Source: Branchiostoma floridae (taxonomy: Eukaryota; Chordata; Leptocardii; Amphioxiformes; Branchiostomatidae). From it: a stretch of 64,000 bases of DNA. Under the pieces are notes generated by a model. That model was not told the DNA's origin. It made no database searches and worked only from the letters and a program-made list of their open reading frames with translations. Location: NCBI RefSeq assembly GCF_000003815.2, contig NC_049985.1, positions 1,515,410-1,579,409 of the forward strand, given 5' to 3'. This document shows positions 22,018 to 32,344 of the stretch, in pieces (within the stretch, counting starts at the first letter, position 1; every line of letters begins with the position of its first letter). A program made the position numbers and the translations under genes.

Positions 22018-24912
22018 CTATGGTTCACCGTCATGCTCATAGATCATACAACAAGCAGCAGCTGCTGTTTTCTCATCACCTGCCTCATAGATATCATGAG
22101 AAGCCTGAGACTCTGGTTTCCCATTGTCGTTCTTGTAAATAGAGTGAGGTGCAGATAATTCTGCTTTCTGGTCATCATTTCCGTAAATGATTTGAGAAGC
22201 CGGAGACTCTGTTTGCTCATTGTCAGTCTTGTAGATGGATTGAGATGCAGCAGACTGTGCTTTATCATCGTCATGGCCATAAATAACCTGAGCAGAAGCA
22301 TACAGCACTGTATCGTCTTTATTGGTATTCTCATAGGTGACATGAGAAGTATCATGTACTGTTTCCTTCACATGGGTGTTCTCATGGCTGGCATGAGAAG
22401 TACCAGCTGCTGCTTTCTCAGGACCGTCAGGACCAATGTAATGAGAGACAGCAGATTCTGCTTCTTTTTTAGGCATAGAAATGGGCTTCACATCCTCATA
22501 ACCAGACTCAACCTTCGCATACACTATGTTTACTAGTTCATGGACTGTCATTAGATTTTTGGCCGACAGTGCCTCTGGTGCACATGCCGATTCTTTGTTT
22601 GAACCTACAGCACCCCTAGCAGTGCTAGCGATGGTTTGGAGAGTTTCGGGGTCATCATACACATTCTCAGACATGTCGGCCTGTTTGCCTGTGGGGGGAT
22701 TGATTGTTGGTGCTGATATTACAGGGGACTTTTTCTTCCTTTGCGTCCACCAAAATGCAAAGGCAAGGCTAGAAATCATTATGACTCCGCCGAAGGTGCC
22801 AAGACCAATAGCAAGATGCAGAAGCAATGTTGGATTGACTTCTGAAAGTGGAGGTAAAGTTGACACCAAAGATAAAACATTGAGGGAATTAAATGTGGCA
22901 GTTTTGACATCAACAAACACTGTGCCAGACACCGAGCCGATAGTATTTGTTGCAATGCAAATGTACTGACCAGCATCTGCTGCAATAACATTAATTATGG
23001 TGATGGTACCATTCACTCCCACAGTCACTCTCCCACGTGACTCAGCACTTGCAATCAGTCCAGATGGGAGGGTGACAGTGACATTTGGAGGAGGTATTCC
23101 TGAAGCTTCACAGGCCAAATACAGGGTGCCTTCCTGTGTATTTTCGCTTATTTCAAACCGCACAATCGTTGGCCTTTTGAACATCATAACGTCAGACTGT
23201 ACAGCGCCAGTGGATACGCCTGACGTAACTTTTGTTTGGGTTTCTACCTCAACAAACAGTTTGTTGGAAATCGTTGGCTTTTGGAACATCTTGCCGTCAG
23301 ACTGTGCGACAGATGTCGAAGCCATGACGTCAGAGATCTCCACAAGGTCAGTGGATACTACTGGCATGACCGATGTTGGGGTTTCTACCTCAACAAACAG
23401 TGTCTCAGATGCAGAGCCACCTGGATTTGTTGCAGTACAGATGTACTGACCAGCATCTGCTGCAGTAACATCTCTTATAGTGATGGTACCATTCACCTCC
23501 ACAGTCACTCTCCCACTTGATTCAACAGTTGCAATCAGCTTAGATGGGAGGGTGACTGTGACTTCTGGCTTAGGTGTACTTGAAGCTTCACCAACCAAAC
23601 GGAGAGTTCCCCCCTGCACCAGTCTGTCGCCTTTGCTGTTTTGAAAACTTACAATCTTTGGTTTTTCACAGATTAGCTGGTCAAGGTTTACATACTCAAG
23701 TTGTTTCCCATGGAGGCCGCTTGGTGTTTGACAAACAATTTGGTTTTTGAATAGCTGCGCTTTCTTGACATTTGCCATTGCACAATCACAGTACCAGGGG
23801 TTTCCCTTCAGTGTCAACCGTATGAGCTTGGGCAAATGTGAGAATGTACCAGGATTAATGGCAGTTAGGCGGTTTCTCTCCAGATCTATATTTTGGAGCC
23901 TGGGTAGGTTTGAAAATACCCCAGGTTGAATGCGACTTATTTTATTAGCGTGCAGCCCCAAGTCATGGAGTTCAGGCAAATCTGAGATTGTGCCAGGTTT
24001 AATGTCAGATATTGTGTTATATTCTACATGCAGCGCGTTGAGCTTTGGTAGATTGGTGAATGTGCCTGGGTCAATCTTAGTTATCCGGTTTTGGGATAGC
24101 TTCAACATCCTAAGCTCTGGTAGATTTGTAAATGCACCTTGGTCAATGTTTGTTATCTGGTTGATGGATAGGTCCAACCACTCAAGCTTTGGTAGATTGG
24201 TGAATGTGCCTGGGTCAATCTTAGTTATCCGGTTTCGGGATAGGGGCAACATCCTAAGCTTTGGTAGATTTGTGAATGTACCTTGGTCAATGTTTGTTAT
24301 CTGGTTGCTGGATAGGCCCAACCACTCAAGCTTTGGTAGATTTGAGAATGTACCTGGGTTAATGTTTGTTATCTGGTTGATGGATAGGGCCAACCGGTCA
24401 AGCTTTGGTAGATTTGTGAATGTACCTGGGAGGATTTTAGTTAGTCTGTTGTTCTTCAGTTGCAAATGACAGAGCTCTGGTAGATTCGAAAATGTACGGG
24501 GGTCAATGTTAGTTATTTGGTTTTGATACAGCCACAATTTTCTAAGCTGAAATAGACCTGAAAATGTACGAGGCTGGAGGTAAGTTATCTTGTTAATTTG
24601 TAGGTACAATGTGTGAAGCTCCGTCAGATTAGAGAATGTCTGCTCATTTACTGTGGAAATCTGATTGTGGTGAAATTCTAACTCTCTCAACTTTGTGTAC
24701 TTTGAGACGTCAAACTGACCTAAGCTTGTGATGTAATTTGATCGCAGCTTAAGCTTAGTGATGGTTGCAGGTAGGTACTGAGGAACACTCGTGAGACTCT
24801 GGAACTCACATTCACAGTCAGACGGACAGCTGCTGCTGCAGGCTGCGGTCGGCCCGGCTTCCTTCAACACGATGAGCAGGAGAACCAGGAGAGCCTTCCG
24901 CTTGTTTGCCAT
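22018..24912 (-). CDS. LRRIG1: LRR-Ig transmembrane receptor, 964 aa
   Basis: A single coding exon, preceded by an acceptor-like TATAG just before GAAATG, so a non-coding 5' exon is likely. Signal peptide 1-24; LRRNT about 25-38 (CSSSCPSDCEC); roughly 13 LRRs of 24 residues at 49-372, several nearly identical (PGTFTNLPKLxxLxLSxNxIT); LRRCT 371-416 (NPWYCDC). Ig1 spans about 418-510 and Ig2 581-668 (C601-C652). The membrane helix is 698-722, then a basic stop and a 240-residue tail with 12 tyrosines. In Ig1 the first disulphide Cys is Gly441 while C492 remains. The tail has an ITIM-like IVYAKV (796-801) and YxN motifs at Y860, Y910 and Y925. An immune or adhesion receptor signalling through phosphotyrosine is inferred; the ligand is unknown. 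Confidence 0.88.
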   Translation of the reverse strand: MANKRKALLVLLLIVLKEAGPTAACSSSCPSDCECEFQSLTSVPQYLPATITKLKLRSNYITSLGQFDVSKYTKLRELEFHHNQISTVNEQTFSNLTELHTLYLQINKITYLQPRTFSGLFQLRKLWLYQNQITNIDPRTFSNLPELCHLQLKNNRLTKILPGTFTNLPKLDRLALSINQITNINPGTFSNLPKLEWLGLSSNQITNIDQGTFTNLPKLRMLPLSRNRITKIDPGTFTNLPKLEWLDLSINQITNIDQGAFTNLPELRMLKLSQNRITKIDPGTFTNLPKLNALHVEYNTISDIKPGTISDLPELHDLGLHANKISRIQPGVFSNLPRLQNIDLERNRLTAINPGTFSHLPKLIRLTLKGNPWYCDCAMANVKKAQLFKNQIVCQTPSGLHGKQLEYVNLDQLICEKPKIVSFQNSKGDRLVQGGTLRLVGEASSTPKPEVTVTLPSKLIATVESSGRVTVEVNGTITIRDVTAADAGQYICTATNPGGSASETLFVEVETPTSVMPVVSTDLVEISDVMASTSVAQSDGKMFQKPTISNKLFVEVETQTKVTSGVSTGAVQSDVMMFKRPTIVRFEISENTQEGTLYLACEASGIPPPNVTVTLPSGLIASAESRGRVTVGVNGTITIINVIAADAGQYICIATNTIGSVSGTVFVDVKTATFNSLNVLSLVSTLPPLSEVNPTLLLHLAIGLGTFGGVIMISSLAFAFWWTQRKKKSPVISAPTINPPTGKQADMSENVYDDPETLQTIASTARGAVGSNKESACAPEALSAKNLMTVHELVNIVYAKVESGYEDVKPISMPKKEAESAVSHYIGPDGPEKAAAGTSHASHENTHVKETVHDTSHVTYENTNKDDTVLYASAQVIYGHDDDKAQSAASQSIYKTDNEQTESPASQIIYGNDDQKAELSAPHSIYKNDNGKPESQASHDIYEAGDEKTAAAACCMIYEHDGEP

Positions 24913-25376
24913 TTCCTATATATCAACATGGGTTACACAGTAATACATCTGGGGATAAGTTTATCCTTACAACGGTGGGCAAATTGGAGCAACTCCATAA
25001 CTTACACAGTTTAAAAGATTGTATGATCAGGACTAATGGACTCTGATTGCATATGATAATGGTCTGAAATGTAATCCGTCATGTCTTTTTCTGTTCACAT
25101 TGGTATGCAAATTCCCATTACTTATTTAATTCATTCATGATTTGGAGTTATATTAGGATTAACGTTGTACAATTGATTTGCCTTATTTTGTCATACATGT
25201 AGTTAAATTGCGTTATTATTTGTCGATTCTTGCTGTGTTACCATTTATTTGATTTTATATTGTCATCGATTATTGCTATGTATGTACGGGGTTTCCCCCC
25301 AGGGATCTTTGAAAAACGCCAGCCAGGCGACATGTATACCCTGGATAAATAGAATAAACAAACAAACAAACATGTA

Positions 25377-25722
25377 CAGGGCTCGAAATACCACCTGCAT
25401 ATGCTGGTTAGTGCAGGTAAAATTGGAGCTGTGTAGGTATTTCTGATGTCCACCTGCACCTAATCTGCACTGGTCCATGTACTGGGTTTTATACATAAAT
25501 GTCCTATGATTTGGTGTATGTGGATTGTTATTACACTTAGCTGCATTGACTATTATCACCTATAAAGTATAGAAGAAAAATAGCGATGGTTCCTGAACAA
25601 TTTTAGTATGATCCATACTTCATAAATTCAGAGTGGTGCAGGCAAAATTTGCCTGGTGCAGGTAATTTTCAATGTTACCTGCACCAGTGCAGGTATACAG
25701 AAAAAAAGCATTTCGAGCCCTG
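25377..25722. mobile_element. hAT-like MITE with TIR CAGGGCTCGAAAT
   Basis: Perfect 13-bp terminal inverted repeats (CAGGGCTCGAAAT/ATTTCGAGCCCTG) with internal inverted CACCTGCA/TGCAGGTA blocks. It is 346 bp long and non-coding. The target duplication is not clear. Confidence 0.8.
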
Positions 25723-25764
25723 ATGTATGTTCATGGGTATACTTCGTACATGAATACCCATGGG

Positions 25765-26186
25765 TAGGGCTGGGTACCGGTACAGAAACTCAAGGTCCGG
25801 TTAAGGTCCAGAGGATCAGGTCCAGGTCCGGACTTGAACCTGGACCTGATTCAGTATGTGAAAACTTGTGAATGGACAAATTTCAAAACAATGGTCCATT
25901 TCACTAGGAAGAAATCTGTTTGCAAATCTATTCGACTCCAACTGGCGTTTTAAACCCTACAAGGCTAACTGCGTCTGAGAAAGAAACGACTATAGACTCA
26001 ACGCTACATCGCTCTTGTTATTTTCTTCGACCGGTAAGCCCCAAAACGTGTGAATCATATAATCTATTCATTTTCCAATAGGTCCAACATCCGGTCCACC
26101 AATTTTTTTCAAGTCCGGTTTTTCCGGACCAGTCCAATAAGAAAAACCGGTTTTGCACCGGTACATCGTACCGGTACCCAGCCCTA
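25765..26186. mobile_element. hAT-like MITE with TIR TAGGGCTGGGTACCGGTAC
   Basis: The terminal inverted repeats match over about 18 bp, and the flanks carry the 8-bp direct repeat CCCATGGG (25757-25764 and 26187-26194), the hAT target-duplication length. The interior has subterminal GGTCC(A/G) repeats and no coding capacity. Confidence 0.85.
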
Positions 26187-26321
26187 CCCATGGGTTTCTC
26201 CTGTCGATTGGACAGATAAGGAGGCAGACAGGCTTTTTGCCTGTTTGCCTGACCTGCACATGACTTTTTATGGTGAAGGAGGGGTGTGCAATTCTTTCTC
26301 CACCCTCTCGTCTACTGGAGC

Positions 26322-26501
26322 ACTAAGTCTCACAGGGGCAAATGTATGCAACGTGAGAGGCGGCTCCAGCAGATGCAGCTTTGTTGTTCGGAGTATCCGT
26401 CTCCTAGGAGGACTAAGTCTCACAGGGGCAAATGTATGCAACGTGTGAGGCGGCTCCAGCAGATGCAGCTTTGTTGTTCGGAGTATCCGTCTCCTAGGAG
26501 G
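26322..26501. repeat. two-copy 90-bp tandem duplication
   Basis: The unit starting ACTAAGTCTCACAGGGGC occurs at 26322 and again at 26412 with almost no difference. It forms the 3' part of the SINE next to it. Confidence 0.9.
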
Positions 26502-26780
26502 ACTTCCGACCAGGGATGTAAGGGGTTCCTCCTACCCCCGACTCGTGTGCCATGGCGGGTGCCGCTCATGCCCGAACATGCCCGAAGGCCTGTCTCGGCC
26601 ACATAGCCCCACCAAGCCACACAAGGCCACTAGATACTCATTTACACCTGAGTTAAGTGAGGAAAGTCGTGTAAAGTGCCTTTCCCAAGGGCACAAGATC
26701 GGTGACATGGCAGTTGGATTCGAACCCGCAACCTCTCGGTCTCGAGCCGCACATGCTGCCACTGCGCCACGCGGCCCCAC
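26502..26780 (-). mobile_element. tRNA-derived SINE
   Basis: On the minus strand it starts GGGGCCGCGTGGCGCAGTGG, with a pol III A box (26759-26769) and B box GGTTCGAATCC (26716-26726). A core TCTTGTGCCCTTGGGAAAGG resembles conserved central domains of animal SINEs. The clover leaf is not complete enough for a functional tRNA. The 3' part probably continues through the 90-bp duplication. Confidence 0.75.
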
Positions 26781-27644
26781 TCATGGGTATATATGGGTAT
26801 AAGCATATATATGTATACCCATTGATATGTTCTGGGGATCTGGGGATACATAGGTTTATAGTGCACGTGCATCATGGAGGTTTTTTTAACTTTTCAATTC
26901 TCAAACATTACTCATTAATGTTTTCTTACTGGCGAAATTGGCGTTTTAACCTTCCATTTTTCTCTCATGATCAATTAAGGATTAACTGTAGTTGTACTGA
27001 ATATTGGTAGCTGGGTATAAATAGAGTTCTGAATATGGTGTTTTGCACCATATGGATGACGTCATCAAGATTCATTGCCCGTACTTAATTTTTTCAGAGA
27101 TAAGATAAAGGTACATCATACACATGAGAAACAGTTTCACAGCAGGGGTATTATCAAAGTGCTGCGTTTTCTCTTAGAAAAAATATCAGTGGCAATTAAT
27201 GAAACTTGATGACATCGTCCATATGGTCCCAAAATCATATAATTTCATACCCAATACTTAGCACAACTATAGTTTTTCCTTAATTCATTAATGAGAAAAC
27301 AATCCAGTGCAACTGCTGTTCTTTCTTAATACATTAAGGAGAAAACAATGCAAATTCAGTCAGAAGTCCATGAGGACTTGGTGGAGTCATTACGGAGAGC
27401 ACTGAGAGGCCATCTCTACTACAGCAACATACAGAAATCAACAATCCATTTCAACGTGGGCTAAGAGAGGTTTAAAAGTCAGACTAATCCCTCATTTCAA
27501 AACCTTTCTCAAGGATCATGAACATCCTTACGTAGATTTAGTTGTCACGTCCACAACAAACAAGGAAAACCAAACTTCCACGAACCCATACCTTCGCCAA
27601 ATAATTTTTTTACCTTTACAACTGGTGTATTGATTGTGTGTGTT

Positions 27645-28555
27645 TTTTTTTTCATTACCTTCGCCGAGAAGGTTATACTTTGGGTAGCGTGTGTATGTAT
27701 GTCTCTATGTCTGTAGAAGACCATCATAACTCAAGAACGCCTGGATGGATTGTATTGATATTTGGTATGTGGGTAGGTCTTGATGAGACTTGAAAACGAT
27801 TAGATTTTGGGCCCCCTAGCAGCCTGTTACGGTACTGCATCGGAACTTCCTGGATTGATATTTTGAGTTCTGAACATGCTGCTGCAATGATTTTTGAGTG
27901 GTGGACAGCTCTTGATGCCGAGAGTAAGTGGTGTAGGTTTGGGCCCCCTAGCGGCTTGGTTTGGAACTGCAGGCAGGTTTAGTGTCAGACTTTAAAAGGG
28001 AATAACTCAGGAAGGGGTTAACGGATTGTTCTGATTTTTGGTATGTAGATAGCTTAAGCGATGCTTCATATAATGACATACAAATTATACAAATTTGTAT
28101 CTAATTTGCATAATTAATTAGGAAATTTTGTAAACGCGCTCAGTTCCATTATAGGGCCATTGCAACATGTGACATTTGATTGAATATTGATTTATATAGG
28201 TTATGCAAAATAATGACCTAATTTGCATAATTAATGAGAAAATGCTTTAATTTCATTGTGGTAAATTATGGGAACTTCTTACTTGTAGCATTTGGAAGTT
28301 ACATACAGGTTAACATCGTTGACATTTATTATGCAAATGAGATACTCATTTGCATAAATTATCAGAAAATGCGATAACAGCCTTCTTTCTTAACATAGAT
28401 TGTGTACGTCTGTTGTCTCGTTGAGGAGATGATTAACTGATATAATTTATGCAAATGAGAACTCTATTTGCATAATTAATGACAGACATAATTAATACAG
28501 CAGTTGTAAAGGTTAGGCTCATTTGGCGAAGGTATGGGGTCGTGGAACTCTAGTT
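27645..28555. mobile_element. 0.9-kb interspersed repeat bounded by ACCTTCGCC / GGCGAAGGT
   Basis: Begins ATTACCTTCGCCGAGAAGG and ends TTTGGCGAAGGTATGGGG, so the ends are inverted. The inside repeats GGGCCCCCTAGC and ATTTGCATAATTA text shared with SDR B intron 3. Non-autonomous; no open frame. Confidence 0.65.
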
Positions 28556-29426
28556 AATTATGCAAACTATTACAATAAGACATAGTTCGAGGGCGTAAAG
28601 ATAGAAAACATCGCCACCAATGCATGCATTTCTCAGAATGCAGTAGAGCTGCCATCCTACATAATGCACACCTGTTGTACATGTGTACAGGAGACTTTTT
28701 CCTACGCAGTGCCACACCCTAATATCACATGCAAAGCACATATAGAATTACTCTGGCCATGAATAACAGAAAATAATCAGTCGCTGATGTTCGGCTTGCT
28801 CAAAGCAGGCCCCAGCATATTGTCTTGTTTGTTTGTTGATTCATAATTTACAAGCACCAGACCCGTGCTTCCGTAATTTTCACCCCGTGTGTTTTCTTCG
28901 TGACAGCCAGCACTCATCATAGAATACAAACTTCTCACTTGGTCATACATGTACCTACATTAGTTCGCATTTGCCTTTAAATCAGGGTATGTAGTAATTT
29001 GCTATATGCTTATTTATTCATTTATGCATCTAATATTCTTAGGTTGAGAGAGAATATGTTTACGTGGAGAGGGAATATGCTTACGTGGTATCAAAACGAT
29101 GAAAGGACCCGACACCGACAATCCATGCGCTTGTCTTATTTCTCGAAGACCGTTTTCCCAATTGAAGCAAGCCTACACAGAAGGGCTTTGCAAATGACCT
29201 TCCTGACGAAAGTACGCTCCATATCCCATACATCCCGGTATCGTAGGGAAAGAAACAGAATTTATTCCACAAACAGTAATAGAAAGTAGTCAGTCGCTGC
29301 TGTACTGCTTCGGCAAAGCCATTTTGACATATAATTTGAGTGCAGTGCAACATTAACATTGCCCTTGTCTGTGTTAGAGCAAATACAAAAAGCACAACAA
29401 GCGGATAACTTAAATAACAGACTGAC

Positions 29427-29507
29427 CTGACTTAAGTAATCTACCTTCCGAAGGTTCGTGACAGTTCAGCACAGATCGTCGGACACAAACTTCTATCCTG
29501 GTATCAT
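29427..29507 (-). promoter_or_regulatory. putative non-coding leader exon upstream of LRRIG1
   Basis: On the minus strand TGTATTACAG| precedes an 81-nt segment containing GTGTCCGACGATCTGTGCTG and ending CAG|GTCAGTCTG. The same segment with both splice sites recurs upstream of LRRIG3 and LRRIG4. CRE/NRF1-like text (CAGACGTCACATGGAGCATG, GCGCAGT) lies at about 29745-29772. Confidence 0.45.
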
Positions 29508-31159
29508 CTGTAATACAAAGGAAACTAAATTCAACTTAAAGGTAGACATTTCTTTCTTTCTTAAACAAGCTTTCTTCCTTAAGCATTCTGAGCTTTTTCC
29601 CCGTAGGTTTTAATCTAGCATGCCATTAAAAACAAGATCAGGTCCCTTCTGTACCTGGTACACACTTATGAAGCAGAGACCGTCCCCACAATGTGCGAGT
29701 GGAAAACACGTCTGGACCTCTTCATTAGCGTCTGGGTTTAGAACAGACGTCACATGGAGCATGCGCAGTGTGTATACTTGTGTATGCCTACGTGGTAATC
29801 ATATAATGAAAGGCGCCGCCTTTCCATGCATTTTGATAAATGCCATATGTGATTGTGATATTATTATATCCCAGGAAAATTGAAGCACAACTATACAGGG
29901 CTACCTCCTCACAAAAATACGCCCAATAACGCCCGGTCTCGTTGATTAAGTACCTTTGCTTCGTCCAACAATAGAGATAAGAAATAACTAGTCGCCGGTC
30001 TAAATGCCGGCTTGTTCAAAGCCACTAGTTCCCAACAGTTACACATTGTCTTGTTTGCTAATTCTTAATCTTAACGCGTCATTGCTAACCATTGAAAGAG
30101 CAGCTCCCCCGCTGCACCAGGTTCACACTAATGTAGCAGAAAGAGGTACAGTCCCCACAATGTGCGAGTGGAAAAACACGTAGTAAAAGTTTTGATTTGT
30201 TTGGGCCAGCAATAACAGAAACTAATCAGTCGCTGCTCAAATGTTTATAACTGATGTCGGTCTGCTCAAAGCCAGCCCGGCATTTTTTCTGTTGCAGTAC
30301 CCCTTCACGCAGCACGAAACCAAAAACCAACCTACCTTCCGAAGTCTTTTCTCCGTAGATTTTCCTCCCGATGAAACAGAATGTATCGTTAGTTGCCCTC
30401 TTCTTGTGTTTTTCAGACTAAGAAGACAAACGGAGTTGCACTATGGTGCGTCTCTTACGTGGGCGAACGGAAGTGCGCATGCGCCTGGGCATATTCATTA
30501 GCGCCTGGGTTCCGAGCAGACGTCACCAGGAGCATGCGCAGTATGTGGACTGCCTGGGAGACAAATTGCTTCAAAAGATTGACGTCAACAATATTCGACT
30601 AGCGAATTGTCAGCATGCGTAAATCAAGCAGAAAGAACTTTTTCTTAAAGAGTACATCTGTTATTGTTGCCTCGACGGGGATGGGAGGACTGGATCCCAA
30701 TAAGTGGGTATTTATGTACAATAAAGGTCTTAATTAATTAATTAATTAGTTAATAACGAAAAGTTCGACACGTTGATCTGCTTTCCTGAGGAGGGCGGGA
30801 GGAATTATACATTCTGTCTAAGAAGAGGCAACACAGGCATTGCGTATACTTATTGATACCTATATGCTGTGCAGAAGGTAATTGACCAAGAGAATTTCTC
30901 TGTGTTCTCTCCATGTCAAATTCCATTTGCATGGTCTTTGTCCTTGTCAGCAGAAGTTACATATGGCCTTCTTCCGTCAAGATTGACCATGGTGAAATCC
31001 TAATTGATATCAGTCCTACAGTGTCTGCTGTCGCTAAGTAGTCATATACGAGAAATGAGCTGGCCAGTTCTTATAACGAAAGGCTAGTTGGGCAGCCCTG
31101 GTTGTGCGGACTGAATGGACAAATCAATAGATAAATACCTTCGCGGAGAAGGTTCGCCA

Positions 31160-31396
31160 CGTCCCCGAGACAGAAATGAGGACCAGAAATACTGATAGTG
31201 TGTCAAGATTGCTTTATTTCCATAGTAGGTGAATATTCTTTCATCACTTCTCTGCAACTGACATCCTTTGAATTTTAAGAAAGCAAAGTAAATACTAGAG
31301 TGTAAAAGATATCAAAGTAGACAAATATAAAAAGAAACTCGAACACAATTAATCAGATTTGTTTCACAAACGCTAGGGTTGTATGCAGAAACATGA
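31160..31396 (-). pseudogene. orphan LRRIG 3' end
   Basis: Contains the shared LRRIG poly(A) block with AATAAA (31213-31218, minus). It then follows the 3' UTR copy at 37500-37735 nearly base for base until about 31396, where similarity stops. No LRRIG coding sequence follows; SDR D lies next instead. Confidence 0.75.
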
Positions 31397-31407
31397 ACAT
31401 GCGCTCA

Positions 31408-31740
31408 AAAACGTAAAATCCCGACAGGACAAGAACAGTTTCATTCTATATGATACACATGTAGAAAGTCTCTGTTTGATCCATACAAACCTCTCTTAAG
31501 AACGCAAATCTTCGGCATTGGCACAACTGTGTCAATTTTTTTGACGCACCTGTAGTATGGCACATTTGTATCTGAATACACTTCCCTTAGTAACGTAAAA
31601 TCTCGACAGGACAAGAACTGTGCTAATCTTTATTGTAGAAAGTCTATGTTCAATCCGTATAAACTTGCCTTGATAGCGGGGAAAGCTTCGACATTGGCAC
31701 AGACTGTCACTTTTTTTTACACACATGTAGTATGGCACTG
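31408..31740. repeat. two-copy direct repeat of about 190 bp
   Basis: CGTAAAATC-CGACAGGACAAGAAC...GGCATTGGCACA...TGTAGTATGGCAC occurs at about 31408-31565 and 31597-31738 with scattered changes. Function unknown. Confidence 0.75.
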
Positions 31741-32344
31741 GTCTATCCGTTTATTCCGTATAAACCTCCCTCATACCGAAAAGCCTCTACATTGTAGTAT
31801 GATATGTAAAAACAACCTCAAGAGTACAGTAATCCATTAGATGTGTTAAAGTGACTGCCATATCACCGACTTAGGTGATAGTGCAACAACACTACACTAT
31901 TGGTATGGTTGACCCGGAAGCAGTTGATCCTTGTCCTATCCATAACCCGGTATATCGGAAAACCCCATGCAGTGCGTAACTCGTCTCGAATACAATCATA
32001 GCGAAACGCACCGCTAAAACGCTGAAAATTGGTCAACTTTCAGGCGTAATTACATGACTTCTAACTGCGGTCCAGCTTTCAAAAATAGTTCCTCGTGATT
32101 TATTAACCCCTTCCAAGAACGGGGAACCATTTTAAGGCTGATATATTATAAACGCATCGCGGCTTTACTATACCGTTTTTTACTGGACATACCGTAAGAA
32201 CTCATCCGGGCTTAGTACAGTGTATGAGTGATCGCCTGAATGGGGCTATGCTATGGGGTCACAGTTCAATGCCGGAGGCACTGGGTTGTAACGCAAATGC
32301 GTTAACCAGTCAGGGTAATTTCTGTTGCTGTGTAAGTACAGACA
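31741..32344 (+). other. upstream region of SDR D
   Basis: The last 130 bp match the SDR B upstream region in inverted orientation almost exactly. The rest holds no recognisable gene. Confidence 0.6.

Larger units (their letters stand above)
24913..31159. other. LRRIG1 upstream region, transposon-rich
   Basis: Contains the 5' side of LRRIG1, two hAT-like MITEs (25.4-26.2 kb), a tRNA-derived SINE (26.3-26.8), a 0.9-kb interspersed repeat (27.65-28.55), then cassette-like DNA (28.7-31.1) related to the leader cassettes upstream of LRRIG3-5. No protein-coding gene is recognisable. Confidence 0.6.

Noticed and set aside
22192-24469. Several plus-strand frames of 100-180 codons opposite LRRIG1 (and the same opposite LRRIG2-5)
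   Set aside because: Shadows of the conserved receptor frame; they recur in every paralogue only because the coding strand does.
26695-26780. Functional tRNA gene
   Set aside because: A and B boxes are present, but the acceptor stem and anticodon arm do not fold cleanly and a SINE core follows, so it is a SINE head.
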